From: Methylomagnum ishizawai
GTDB taxonomy: Bacteria > Pseudomonadota > Gammaproteobacteria > Methylococcales > Methylococcaceae
Assembly: GCF_019670005.1 (NCBI RefSeq)
Contig: NZ_AP019783.1
Span: 3,932,150-3,996,149 of the forward strand
DNA length: 64,000 nt
Direction of reading: 5' to 3'
Below the pieces are notes generated by a model. It did no database searches. It was not told the DNA's origin and was given only the letters and a program-made list of their open reading frames with translations. Below are positions 1 through 8,959 of this stretch, piece by piece. Position 1 is the first letter of the stretch. Each line of letters starts with the position of its first letter. The position numbers were made by a program, and so were the translations under genes.

Positions 1-1
1 G

Positions 2-1690
2 TTGTTCCTGCTATTGCCCGCCCTGCTGCCGGTCCTGGACCTGCGGCCCTATACGGGCGACCTGCTGCTGAACGAATTCGACCTCGCGGTGCTGGTCGCC
101 CTGGCGATAGGCTATTGGCGGGCCGCGGCCAACCGGCCCACGCCCTGGCCCAACCGCTGGCTGGGGTGGGCCATCGCCCTGTTATGGACCAGTTGGACGC
201 TGTCCAGCCTGCGCGGACTGTGGCCGCCCGCCGCGCCGCTGGCCGGATTGCCGCCCAGTTCGCATTCGCCGCTCGAAGCCTGGCAGGTGGGCAAGGGGTT
301 ATTGTGGGCCTTGCTGCTGGTACCCTTGATGCGGCGCATCCCCCCGGCCTACGCGGAAACCATGCGCGACCGGCTGCTGGCCGGGCTGGTCGCGGGACTC
401 GCGGTGGAAGTCCTGGCCGTGCTGTGGGAGCGCCAGGTTTTCGTGGGACTGGGCGATTTCGACAATGTGTTCCGCGTCACCGGCACCTTCGCCGATATGC
501 GTACCGGCGGCGCCTATATCGAAGCCTTCCTGGCCCTCTGCTTCCCGGTATTGGCGGCGCGGACGCTCGCCGCCCGGCACCGGGGTTGGAAGCTGGGCGG
601 CGGCGTCCTGGCGCTGGGGGCGGTCTATGCCATGTTGGTGACTTTTTCCAGGGGCGGCTACGCCGGGCTGGTCTTGGGGTTGGTGCCGGTGGCGTTGGGA
701 ATGCTGCGGCCCGGCGCGGGGGCTGCGCCCCATCGGCGTTGGGCGCTGGCCGGGCTGGTGCTGGTCGCCACCGCCGCCGTGCCGGTGCTGTCCGGCGGCT
801 TCGCCCAGCAGCGGTTGGCGCGGTCTTCCCAGGACTTCGCCATCCGCCTCGCCCATTGGCGCAACGCCCTGGACCTGATGGACGGGGGGCCGACCGCCGC
901 CCTGGCTGGCATGGGCTTCGGCCAATATCCCCTGCTCTACCTCCTGCGCGGGGACGGCCCGCATCCGCCGGGCACCTATAGCCTCCTGCGCGAGGACGGC
1001 AACACCTACCTGCGCCTGGGCGCGGGCGAATCGACCTTCCTGGAACAAGTCGTCGCGCTCCGGCCCAATACCCCCTACACGCTCTCGGCCCGGCTGCGGC
1101 GGGAACGGGGCGGGGCCACGCTGGAAGCGACCCTATGCGCCAAGGCGCTGCTCTATTCCTTCGCGTGCGCGGACGGCGTCCCGCCCATGGCCGCGGCGGG
1201 ACCGGGCTGGCGCGGGGTCGATGTCGAGTGGGATTCCGGCGACCTGGGCCGGGGCTGGCGGACGGTGAAGCTCTCCCTGCACAATCCCGGCGGCGGCGAG
1301 CCCTTGGACCTGGACGATATCAGCCTCAAGGGGCCGGACGGGCGGGAATTATTGGAGAACGGCGGCTTCGGGCGCGGCGCGGCGGGCTGGCTGTTCGCGG
1401 CGGACCAGGATTTGGCCTGGCATATCCACCAGATGGCGGTGGAACTCTATGTGGCCCAGGGCGGATTGGGGCTGGCCGCGCTGGTGGCGCTGCTGGCGGG
1501 GACGGGCCGGGCGCTCGGGCCGGGCCTTTGGGCGGGACGGCTCCCGGCGGCGGGATTGGCCGGGGGGATCGTGGGTTTCCTGGCGGTGGGATTATTGGGG
1601 AGCACGATGGATGCCCCACGATTGTCGATGTTATTCTACCTCTGCTGTTTCGGTGCCGGATTGTGGGGTTCCGGCCAACGCGGCCCGTAG
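2..1690 (+). CDS. O-antigen ligase/polymerase-like membrane protein, 5' end cut by window
   Basis: The reading frame is open from the window edge, so the true start may lie upstream; a TTG at position 2 is only the first possible start. The product is a polytopic inner-membrane protein with hydrophobic segments through about residue 270. It carries the T-F-S-R-G-G-Y motif (about residue 214) typical of the Wzy_C/O-antigen ligase family, which joins or polymerises lipid-linked glycans at the periplasmic face. The large periplasmic loop contains an extra beta-rich stretch (about residues 325-465, with L-D-L-D-D-I-S-L-K and L-L-E-N-G-G-F) that resembles a carbohydrate-binding sandwich. The conserved tail W-H-I-H-Q-M-A-V-E-L-Y and more membrane segments follow. 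The exact glycan is not deducible. The family call is fairly secure; ligase versus polymerase is open. Confidence 0.72.
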   Translation: MFLLLPALLPVLDLRPYTGDLLLNEFDLAVLVALAIGYWRAAANRPTPWPNRWLGWAIALLWTSWTLSSLRGLWPPAAPLAGLPPSSHSPLEAWQVGKGLLWALLLVPLMRRIPPAYAETMRDRLLAGLVAGLAVEVLAVLWERQVFVGLGDFDNVFRVTGTFADMRTGGAYIEAFLALCFPVLAARTLAARHRGWKLGGGVLALGAVYAMLVTFSRGGYAGLVLGLVPVALGMLRPGAGAAPHRRWALAGLVLVATAAVPVLSGGFAQQRLARSSQDFAIRLAHWRNALDLMDGGPTAALAGMGFGQYPLLYLLRGDGPHPPGTYSLLREDGNTYLRLGAGESTFLEQVVALRPNTPYTLSARLRRERGGATLEATLCAKALLYSFACADGVPPMAAAGPGWRGVDVEWDSGDLGRGWRTVKLSLHNPGGGEPLDLDDISLKGPDGRELLENGGFGRGAAGWLFAADQDLAWHIHQMAVELYVAQGGLGLAALVALLAGTGRALGPGLWAGRLPAAGLAGGIVGFLAVGLLGSTMDAPRLSMLFYLCCFGAGLWGSGQRGP

Positions 1691-1747
1691 CGCCGTCCAT
1701 TCTCCCAACCCCGAAATACTTGCTTTCGAAAACGAGGAATCAGGCTT

Positions 1748-2350
1748 ATGAAACTGAACACGATCATGATGGCGGGGTTAATCCTGTGTGTCGGCTTGGG
1801 GCGGGAAGCCGGGGCGCAATGCTCCAGCGCGGGCGGTGAAACTTCACCGGGCAGCGGAGTATGCACCTTAGGCGAAGGCAATTGCTGGACCCGCTATACC
1901 TCCACCGGAAGCAGCCTGGTCAACGCGCTGAGCGGTCGCCTTGTCTGCGGCACCGGCACGGGCGCGAGCAGCACCGGTTCGAACACCAACGGAACGCCCG
2001 GTGCGATCACCGGCACCTGGCATGAGTTCCACACCGCCGGCGCTAGCGGCGGCAGCATCATAGAGCAGCACAGCAACACGAGCGCCGATCCGGCGGACCC
2101 CGACAATTCCCCGGTGGGTAGCTGGGCGTTTGTCAACATCCCCGGGCCCGGCAACCTGGGTGCGACCGTAAAATACACCTATGGCACGCTCCAGATGACC
2201 TATATCGTCTATGGCAATACCCCCAGTCAAGGCACATCCAGTTCGAGCACCAAACTCTCGTTCTGCACGGCCGCCAATGGCACCGAACTGGTCGCGGCCA
2301 ATGTCTCCACCGGCAAGCCCACGGGCAATATTTCCAACTGCTCCCCATAG
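1748..2350 (+). CDS. Small secreted Gly/Ser/Thr-rich protein of unknown function
   Basis: This is a 200-residue protein with an N-terminal signal peptide (hydrophobic core about residues 4-17, likely cleavage after G-A-Q near residue 23). The mature part is rich in Gly, Ser, Thr and Asn and holds several cysteines that could form periplasmic or extracellular disulfides. A G-A-G-G-A-type ribosome site lies about 9 nt before the ATG. It sits 57 nt after the ligase-like gene on the same strand, so co-transcription is possible. No catalytic motif or known family is recognised; the protein looks like a beta-rich exported surface or matrix component. Export is well supported; function is unknown. 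Confidence 0.65.
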   Translation: MKLNTIMMAGLILCVGLGREAGAQCSSAGGETSPGSGVCTLGEGNCWTRYTSTGSSLVNALSGRLVCGTGTGASSTGSNTNGTPGAITGTWHEFHTAGASGGSIIEQHSNTSADPADPDNSPVGSWAFVNIPGPGNLGATVKYTYGTLQMTYIVYGNTPSQGTSSSSTKLSFCTAANGTELVAANVSTGKPTGNISNCSP

Positions 2351-2359
2351 GCAGCCCAT

Positions 2360-2379
2360 GCCCACCCTTCCGGGTGGGC
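2360..2379. terminator. Bidirectional hairpin between convergent genes
   Basis: A perfect 8-bp GC stem (2360-2367 with 2372-2379) closes a 4-nt loop. It lies between the secreted-protein stop at 2350 and the pta stop at 2390. There is no long T-run on either side, so strength is uncertain. Confidence 0.6.
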
Positions 2380-2389
2380 CGCCCCGCCC

Positions 2390-4492
2390 TCAGCCCTTGC
2401 CCTTCTGCGCCTGGATCGCGGTGATCACCACCGTGTTGAAGATATCCTCCACCGTGCAGCCCCGGCTCAGGTCGTTCACCGGCTTGTTCAAGCCTTGCAG
2501 GATCGGGCCGATGGCGATGGCCCCGGTCTCCCGCTGCACCGCCTTGTAGGTGTTGTTGCCGGTGTTGAGGTCGGGGAACACGAACACCGTGGCCCGGCCC
2601 GCCACCTCCGAACCCGGCATTTTCTGCGCCGCCACCCCAGGGTCCACCGCCGCGTCGTATTGGATCGGACCCTCCAGCTTCAAATCGGGCCGCCGCTCGC
2701 GGGCGATGCGGGTGGCTTTGCGCACCTTCTCCACATCCTCGCCCTGGCCCGATTCGCCCGAGGAATAGGAGAGGAGCGCGATCCGCGGCTCGATGCCGAA
2801 GGTGCGGGCCGTCTCCGCCGAGCTGATGGCGATCTCCGCCAGTTGCTCGGGATCGGGCGCGGGGTTCACCGCGCAATCGCCGTACACCACCACGCCATCG
2901 TCCAGGCACATGAAGAACACCGAGGACACGATGGACACCTCCGGCTGGGTCTTGATGATCTGCAAGGCCGGACGGATGGTGTGCTGGGTGGTATGGGCCG
3001 CGCCCGAGACCATGCCGTCGGCATCGCCCAGGTACACCATCATCGTGCCGTAATAGGACACATCGAGCATATATTCGCGGGCGGTTTCCAGGGTCGCGCC
3101 CTTGTGCTTGCGGAGCCGGTGGAAGGCTTCGGCGTAGCGTTCGAGCTGGGGGCTGTCGGCGGGATTGACCACGCGCACCAAGGACAGGTCCAAGGGGATG
3201 CTCTGGGCGCGGACCATCTGCTCGATGTTCTTGGCGATGCCCAGCAGGGTGATCTCGACGATGCCGCGGGCCGACAAATCGGCGGCGGCGCGGAGGATGC
3301 GGGTATCGGTGCCTTCCGGCAGGACGATATGGCGGCGGTCGGCCTTGGCCTGCACCACCAGGTTGTAGGTGAACATCTTGGGCGTCATCCCCACGCCCCG
3401 GATGTTACTCAACAGATGTTCGAGCTTGGCGAGGTCCACATGGGCGTCGAAGTTGCCGATGGCGCGTTGGCTCTTCTCGGCGTCGCCCGCCACCATGGCG
3501 GTATGCACCTCGGCGGCGCGGGAGGCCGTGGTGAAGGTGTCGGACTTCACCAGGAGGACCGGCAAGGGATCGCGCGAACCCTCGATCAGCCGGACCAGGG
3601 CCGGATCGGGCCGCACCCCGCCCGACAGCACGATGCCCGCCAGCCGGGGATAATTGGCCGATTTGTCGGCCTGCATCATGCCGATGACGATATCGGCGCG
3701 GTCGCCCGCCGTGATGACCAATTGGTCCGGTTGTAGCCACGTGATGGCATTCTGCACCTGCATGGCCGCGATCAGATAGCCGGAAATCAAGGTGTCGAGG
3801 CGGCTATGGCCGAACAACACCTCCGCGCCCAATTGTTCGGCGACCTCGCGCACCCGCGGGCTCTTGAGCTTCTGGTCGAAGGGCAGCACGGCCAGGAGGT
3901 CCAGGCCCGCGCCGAAATCGGCCTGCAAGGCGGCGGTCAGGGTCGGGATCGCCTCGGGTTCGGCCTTGTTGAGCAGTATCCCCGCCACCCGGCAACCGCG
4001 TTCCGCGTAGGCATCGACCGCGATGCGGGCGGCGTGCAAGGTATCGCCCACCGCCCGGCCATGGGCATTGCCCACCATCAGCACCGGGCAGCCCAGGTTC
4101 TTGGCGATCACGCAATTGAAATCGAATTCCAGGACGTTGGTATCGCCCAGGAAATCGGTGCCCTCGCACAGGATGAAATCGCAATGCTGCTCCAGGAACT
4201 TATAGCAGCGGATGATGCGGTCCAGCACCTCGTCCTGGCGGTCCTGGCCCAGGAGATGATCGACCTCGCGGTCGGTCCAGGCATAGGAGGCGTCGTAGGG
4301 CTGGGGCAGCCAGAAATGGCGCAGGATCAAATCGATATCCTCGTCCTGCCTGCCGGGCGGAGGTTCGTGGATCACGGGCCGGAAAAACCCCACCCGCGTG
4401 GTCTTGCGGAGGGCGTATTCGATAAGCCCCAGGGCGACGGCGGATTTGCCGCTCCCGGCCTCGATGGTACTGATATAAAGCGATATACACAT
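2390..4492 (-). CDS. pta: Phosphate acetyltransferase (long, DRTGG type)
   Basis: It interconverts acetyl-CoA plus phosphate and acetyl phosphate plus CoA, in the cytoplasm. The 700-residue length fits the long three-domain Pta class. An N-terminal BioD-like P-loop domain has G-S-G-K-S-A near residue 14. A central DRTGG domain follows, and the C-terminal PTA_PTB catalytic domain (from about residue 365) contains V-L-P-E-G-T-D, G-D-A-D-G-M-V-S-G-A and the terminal D-L-N-T-G-N-N-T-Y motif. It lies 89 nt downstream of ackA on the same strand, so the two form the acetate/acetyl-phosphate node. In a methanotroph this pathway would allow acetate overflow and ATP formation under oxygen limitation (inference). 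The assignment is secure. Confidence 0.95.
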   Translation of the reverse strand: MCISLYISTIEAGSGKSAVALGLIEYALRKTTRVGFFRPVIHEPPPGRQDEDIDLILRHFWLPQPYDASYAWTDREVDHLLGQDRQDEVLDRIIRCYKFLEQHCDFILCEGTDFLGDTNVLEFDFNCVIAKNLGCPVLMVGNAHGRAVGDTLHAARIAVDAYAERGCRVAGILLNKAEPEAIPTLTAALQADFGAGLDLLAVLPFDQKLKSPRVREVAEQLGAEVLFGHSRLDTLISGYLIAAMQVQNAITWLQPDQLVITAGDRADIVIGMMQADKSANYPRLAGIVLSGGVRPDPALVRLIEGSRDPLPVLLVKSDTFTTASRAAEVHTAMVAGDAEKSQRAIGNFDAHVDLAKLEHLLSNIRGVGMTPKMFTYNLVVQAKADRRHIVLPEGTDTRILRAAADLSARGIVEITLLGIAKNIEQMVRAQSIPLDLSLVRVVNPADSPQLERYAEAFHRLRKHKGATLETAREYMLDVSYYGTMMVYLGDADGMVSGAAHTTQHTIRPALQIIKTQPEVSIVSSVFFMCLDDGVVVYGDCAVNPAPDPEQLAEIAISSAETARTFGIEPRIALLSYSSGESGQGEDVEKVRKATRIARERRPDLKLEGPIQYDAAVDPGVAAQKMPGSEVAGRATVFVFPDLNTGNNTYKAVQRETGAIAIGPILQGLNKPVNDLSRGCTVEDIFNTVVITAIQAQKGKG

Positions 4493-4581
4493 GGCTTTGC
4501 TTGGCGATCAAGGGTGGGTGGCGCGGGAACGCACGGGTCCGCGCCGGTTTCCGGGCGGAGCCTGGGGGCCGATGGAACCGC

Positions 4582-5733
4582 TCATACGGCGGCCTGGGCG
4601 ATGACCCCGCCCGCCTGCCGGGCGATTTCCAATTCCTCGTCGGTGGGCACCACCAGGATTTTCACCCCGCCGCCCCCCTGGAGTTCGGCGATGCCCGGCC
4701 CGGCGGCGGCATTGGCGGCCTCGTCCAACACGATGCCGAGGTTCGCCAGCCCGGCGCAAACACCCTGGCGGATGGGCGCGGCGTGTTCGCCGATGCCGCC
4801 GGTGAACACCAGGGCATCGACCCGGCCCAGCACCGCGCTATAGGCCCCGACATAGTGCTTGATCCGATGGCAATACATCGCCACCGCCAAACCGGCCTCG
4901 GCATCGCCCGCGTCGGCGCGGACCAGCACGTCGCGCATGTCGTTGCCGCCCGCGACGCCTTTCAAACCGCTGTCCCGGTTCAAAAGCCCGGCCACTTCGG
5001 CCAGGGTCCGGCCCTGGCCCAGCAGGTGCAGCACCACGCCCGGATCGAGGTCGCCGCAGCGGGTGCCCATCATCAAACCGGCCAGCGGGGTCAGGCCCAT
5101 GGAGGTATCCAGGCTGCGCCCGCCGCCGATGGCGCAGGCGCTCGCGCCATTGCCGAGATGCAGGGCGATCAGGTTCAGCGCGGCCTGGGGGCGGCCCAGA
5201 TACTCCGCCACCCGGCGCGTGACATAGGCGAACGAAGTGCCATGGAAACCATAACGGCGGATGGGCATCCCGCCATAGCAGCTTTCCGGCAAGGCGTAGC
5301 GGTAGGCCTGGGGCGGCATGGTTTGGTGGAAGGCGGTGTCGAACACCGCGACCTGGGGCACGCCCGGCCATAGCTCGCGGCAGACTTCGATCCCCAGGAG
5401 ATTGGGCGGATTGTGCAAAGGGGCCAAGGCGATGGCGGCGCGGATGGCCGCGACCACCGCATCGTCCACCCGCGCGGCGGCGGCGAAGCTCTCGCCCCCA
5501 TGCACCACCCGGTGGCCGATGCCGTACAAATCGCCCGCGCCGCGCCAATGGCCGGAAGCTTCCAAGCGCCGCACCAGTTCGGCGATGGCCTGCCGGTGAT
5601 CGGCGGCGGGCGCACCGTCCTCGCCGATGCGCTCGACCAGCCCCGAAGCCAGGACCGCCTCGCCGTCGAGGTCGATCAAGCGGTATTTGAGGGAAGAACT
5701 GCCCGAATTGAGGACCAGGATTTTTCTCGGCAT
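4582..5733 (-). CDS. ackA: Acetate kinase
   Basis: It converts acetyl phosphate plus ADP to acetate plus ATP. The 383-residue product starts with [17 protein letters not shown], the canonical first strand and phosphate loop of acetate kinases. Other ASKHA-fold motifs are [37 protein letters not shown] and F-T-G-G-I-G-E. I chose the ATG at 5733 because the family begins there. In-frame GTG/ATG codons at 5775/5769 would add up to 14 residues of no family character. It is upstream of pta and divergent from nrdJ. Confidence 0.93.
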   Translation of the reverse strand: MPRKILVLNSGSSSLKYRLIDLDGEAVLASGLVERIGEDGAPAADHRQAIAELVRRLEASGHWRGAGDLYGIGHRVVHGGESFAAAARVDDAVVAAIRAAIALAPLHNPPNLLGIEVCRELWPGVPQVAVFDTAFHQTMPPQAYRYALPESCYGGMPIRRYGFHGTSFAYVTRRVAEYLGRPQAALNLIALHLGNGASACAIGGGRSLDTSMGLTPLAGLMMGTRCGDLDPGVVLHLLGQGRTLAEVAGLLNRDSGLKGVAGGNDMRDVLVRADAGDAEAGLAVAMYCHRIKHYVGAYSAVLGRVDALVFTGGIGEHAAPIRQGVCAGLANLGIVLDEAANAAAGPGIAELQGGGGVKILVVPTDEELEIARQAGGVIAQAAV

Positions 5734-5997
5734 GGCGGCTATCGGCAAGGTGGAAAATGCGGATTCCATCAACACACCGCCCGCCGTGGCCCCAGGCCAC
5801 GCGCAAGATACCGGCGTTCAAGTCGGATTATAGGCGGCGGACGCGAATCCCGACTCCAGGCCGGAGTGATTGCCGGGAAACGCAGCGCTTCACGCATCCC
5901 CTCGTCGGCGCGAATCCGGTACTATCCGCGCCCCGCCACCGCCCCGCCCAGGGCGGCGGGCCACTACAATAACCGGATATCCCCCAGGAGCCACACC

Positions 5998-8832
5998 ATG
6001 CAAGCACAACCCATTTCCGGCGACGTCCTCCGCGAAAAATACGCCAAGGGCGACGAAACCGGCGCCGAACAGATTTTCCAGCGCGTGGCCCGCGCCCTGG
6101 CCGCGGTCGAAGCCAAACCCGACACCTGGGAGCCGCGCTTCCTCGAAACCCTGCGCCAGGGCTTCATCCCGGCGGGCCGGGTGATGTCGGCGGCGGGCAC
6201 CGATATCCATGCCACCCTCATCAATTGCTTCGTGCAGCCGGTGGGCGATTCCATCTCGGAACCCGACGGCGACGGCAAGCCCGGCATCTATGTCGCGCTG
6301 CGGGAAGCCGCCGAAACCATGCGCCGGGGCGGCGGCGTGGGCTACGACTTCTCGCGCATCCGGCCCAAGGGGGCCAGGGTCAAGGGCACGGCCTCGAACG
6401 CCTCGGGGCCGGTTTCCTACATGCGGGTGTTCGACCGCTCCTGCGAGACGGTGGAATCGGCGGGCAGCCGCCGCGGGGCGCAGATGGGCGTGCTGCGCTG
6501 CGACCATCCCGATATCGAGGAATTCATCCACGCCAAGGACCGGGCCGGGGAACTGACCAATTTCAATATCTCGGTGGCGGTGACGGACGATTTCATGCGG
6601 GCGGTCGAGGCCGACGCCGCGTGGGAATTGGTCCACCAGGCCGAACCCAATCCCGAGATCGGCGCGAAGCGGCGCGAAGATGGGCGCTGGGTCTACCGGA
6701 GCCTTAGGGCGCGGGATTTGTGGGACCAGATCATGGCCTCGACCTACGACCACGCCGAGCCGGGCGTTTTATTCATGGACAGGATGAACACCGACAATAA
6801 TCTTTATTATGCGGAACGTATCGAAGCGACCAACCCTTGCGCGGAACAACCTCTTCCAGATTACGGATGCTGCTGTCTTGGCTCTATAAATTTGACACAT
6901 TTCATCGAAGCCCCGTTCACGGCACAAGCCCGGTTCGATTTCTCCAAATTCGAGGAGGTGGTCGCCCTGGCGGTCAGGATGCTCGACAACGTGCTGGACA
7001 TCACCTTCTGGCCGCTGGCGGCCCAGCACGCCGAAGCCATGGCCAAACGCCGGATCGGGCTGGGTTTCACCGGCCTGGGCGATACCCTGGTCATGCTGGG
7101 ACTGCGCTACGACACCGACGCCGCCCGCGCCATGGCGGGTAAAATCGCCGCGGCCCTGCGCGACCACGCCTACCGGGGTTCGGTGGCCATCGCCCAAGAA
7201 AAGGGCGCTTTCCCCTTGTTCGACGCCGGAAAATACCTCGCCGCCGGTTTCGCCGGCCGCCTGCCGGAAGATTTGCAAAGCGCGATCCGTCAGCATGGCC
7301 TCCGCAACAGCCACCTGCTGTCCATCGCGCCCACCGGCACCATCAGCCTCGCCTTCGCCGACAACGCTTCCAACGGCATCGAACCGCCGTTCTCCTGGAC
7401 CTACACCCGCCGCAAGCGCATGCCCGACGGCGGCAGCCTGGATTACGCGGTGGAGGACCACGCCTACCGGCTGTACCGGGCGGCGGGCGGCGATGTGGAC
7501 AAGCTCCCGGCGCATTGGGTCACGGCTTTGGATATCGCCGCCCTCGACCATATGCGGATGCTGGCGGCGGTGCAGCCCTATATCGACACGTCGATATCGA
7601 AGACGGTGAACGTCCCCACCGACTACCCCTTCGAGTCCTTCAAAGACCTCTACCTCGAAGCCTGGCGCAACGGCCTCAAGGGTTTGGCGACCTTCCGCCC
7701 CAACCTCATCACCGGCTCGGTGCTGGAAGCCACCGAGGCCCAGGCCGCGCAGACCGCCACCGCCGAACCCGATTTCGACGAATCCGATCCCAACCGCCGC
7801 CTACGCCTGGAACGGGTGCCGGAACCGGCCCTGGCCTCGCTGCGCTGGAAACGCCGTCCCCGGCCCGGCAATGGCAATCCGTCCTGGTGCTATATGGTCG
7901 ATCATCCGCGTGGTTCGTTCGCGGTGTTCGTGGGGCATCTGGAGAATGGGCACCGCGCCCCGTTCGAGGTGTGGATCAATGGCGCGGAGCAGCCGCGTGG
8001 CCTGGGCGCTTTGGCGAAATCGCTGTCGATGGACCTCCGCTCCAACGACCGCGGCTGGCTCAGGGCCAAACTGGAAAGCCTGATGAAAGCCTCCGGCGAC
8101 GATGGTTTCGACCTGCCGATGCCGCCCGAAGGCACGCCGACGCGGGTGCCGAGTTTGGTCTCCGGGTTCGCCCGGCTGGTGCATTACCGTTGCGCGGAAC
8201 TGGGCGCGTTCGAACACATCACCGAAACCCCGGTCCTCCACGCCCTGATGTCGCCCAAGGAACCCAAGACCGGCCCGGATGGCACGCTGTCCTGGACCGT
8301 GGATATTCTCAACCCGGCTACCGGCGACGATTTCGTCATGGGCCTGAAGGAACTGGTGCTGCCCAACGGCCAGCGCCGCCCCTATTCGGTGTGGCTGTCG
8401 GGCGAATATCCCAAGGTGCTGGACGGGCTGTGCAAATCGCTGTCCTACGATATGCGCGTGATCGACCCGGCCTGGATCGGGGCCAAGCTGCGGCAGTTGC
8501 AGGATTTCCCGGAACCCCGCGGCGATTTCCTGGCCTGGGTGCCGGGCGGGCAACGCAAGTCGAATTTCCCCTCGACCGTGGCCTATTTGGCGCGGCTGAT
8601 GTTGCACCGCTACGCCATGCTGGGGATTCTGGACGAGGAAGGTTTCCCGATGGAGGACATGGGCATCGTGGCCTATGACGCCGAGAACGTGATTCCGCTG
8701 CGGGCGCGTTCGGTCGGGGCCATGGAGGTGAAGCCTGGGAAGCGCTGCAACGAATGCGGCAATTACGCGGTGATCCTCAAGGATGGCTGCGAGTTCTGCA
8801 CGGCGTGCGGGGCAGTGGGGAGTTGCGGCTAG
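5998..8832 (+). CDS. nrdJ: Adenosylcobalamin-dependent (class II) ribonucleotide reductase
   Basis: It makes deoxyribonucleotides using B12, so it works with or without oxygen. The product has 944 residues. The ATG at 5998 is preceded by an A-G-G-A-G site; the frame is open for another 585 nt upstream but that stretch is not protein-like. The reductase barrel (about residues 20-590) has the redox cysteine in L-I-N-C-F-V-Q-P, the thiyl cysteine in N-P-C-A-E-Q-P-L and the phosphate-loop motif A-P-T-G-T-I-S. Two TSCPD-like domains follow (about 600-730 and 755-885), then a four-cysteine ribbon C-N-E-C ... C-T-A-C ending C-G. Two TSCPD copies are unusual. A 140-nt stretch over the N-P-C core has much lower GC than its surroundings. 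A 10-bp hairpin terminator follows the gene. Confidence 0.93.
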   Translation: MQAQPISGDVLREKYAKGDETGAEQIFQRVARALAAVEAKPDTWEPRFLETLRQGFIPAGRVMSAAGTDIHATLINCFVQPVGDSISEPDGDGKPGIYVALREAAETMRRGGGVGYDFSRIRPKGARVKGTASNASGPVSYMRVFDRSCETVESAGSRRGAQMGVLRCDHPDIEEFIHAKDRAGELTNFNISVAVTDDFMRAVEADAAWELVHQAEPNPEIGAKRREDGRWVYRSLRARDLWDQIMASTYDHAEPGVLFMDRMNTDNNLYYAERIEATNPCAEQPLPDYGCCCLGSINLTHFIEAPFTAQARFDFSKFEEVVALAVRMLDNVLDITFWPLAAQHAEAMAKRRIGLGFTGLGDTLVMLGLRYDTDAARAMAGKIAAALRDHAYRGSVAIAQEKGAFPLFDAGKYLAAGFAGRLPEDLQSAIRQHGLRNSHLLSIAPTGTISLAFADNASNGIEPPFSWTYTRRKRMPDGGSLDYAVEDHAYRLYRAAGGDVDKLPAHWVTALDIAALDHMRMLAAVQPYIDTSISKTVNVPTDYPFESFKDLYLEAWRNGLKGLATFRPNLITGSVLEATEAQAAQTATAEPDFDESDPNRRLRLERVPEPALASLRWKRRPRPGNGNPSWCYMVDHPRGSFAVFVGHLENGHRAPFEVWINGAEQPRGLGALAKSLSMDLRSNDRGWLRAKLESLMKASGDDGFDLPMPPEGTPTRVPSLVSGFARLVHYRCAELGAFEHITETPVLHALMSPKEPKTGPDGTLSWTVDILNPATGDDFVMGLKELVLPNGQRRPYSVWLSGEYPKVLDGLCKSLSYDMRVIDPAWIGAKLRQLQDFPEPRGDFLAWVPGGQRKSNFPSTVAYLARLMLHRYAMLGILDEEGFPMEDMGIVAYDAENVIPLRARSVGAMEVKPGKRCNECGNYAVILKDGCEFCTACGAVGSCG

Positions 8833-8851
8833 CGCGGTTTCATCATCGATT

Positions 8852-8924
8852 GTAGGGTGGACCGATATTCCCGGCCCACCGCGACATTCATTGAAAGGTG
8901 GGCATGAGCACATGCCCACCCTAC
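8852..8924. repeat. Composite inverted repeat downstream of nrdJ
   Basis: A 9-nt arm at 8852-8860 is the exact reverse complement of 8916-8924. It encloses the inner 10-bp terminator hairpin and a further partial G-T-G-G / C-C-C-A-C pairing. The GTAGGGTGG core recurs within the element, which suggests a dispersed intergenic repeat family. No second full copy was seen in this window. Confidence 0.45.
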
Positions 8925-8930
8925 TTTTCT
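8897..8930 (+). terminator. Rho-independent terminator of nrdJ
   Basis: A perfect 10-bp stem (8897-8906 with 8911-8920), a 4-nt AGCA loop and a T-rich tail (CTACTTTTCT) lie 64 nt after the nrdJ stop and 30 nt before rlhA. Confidence 0.75.
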
Positions 8931-8959
8931 TCCGGCCACCACCCATCCAGAGTTCCCCC

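Noticed and set aside
5776-5997. Possible cobalamin riboswitch upstream of the B12-dependent nrdJ
   Set aside because: I looked for the B12-box and the long paired architecture and found neither. The region is GC-rich and only about 220 nt.
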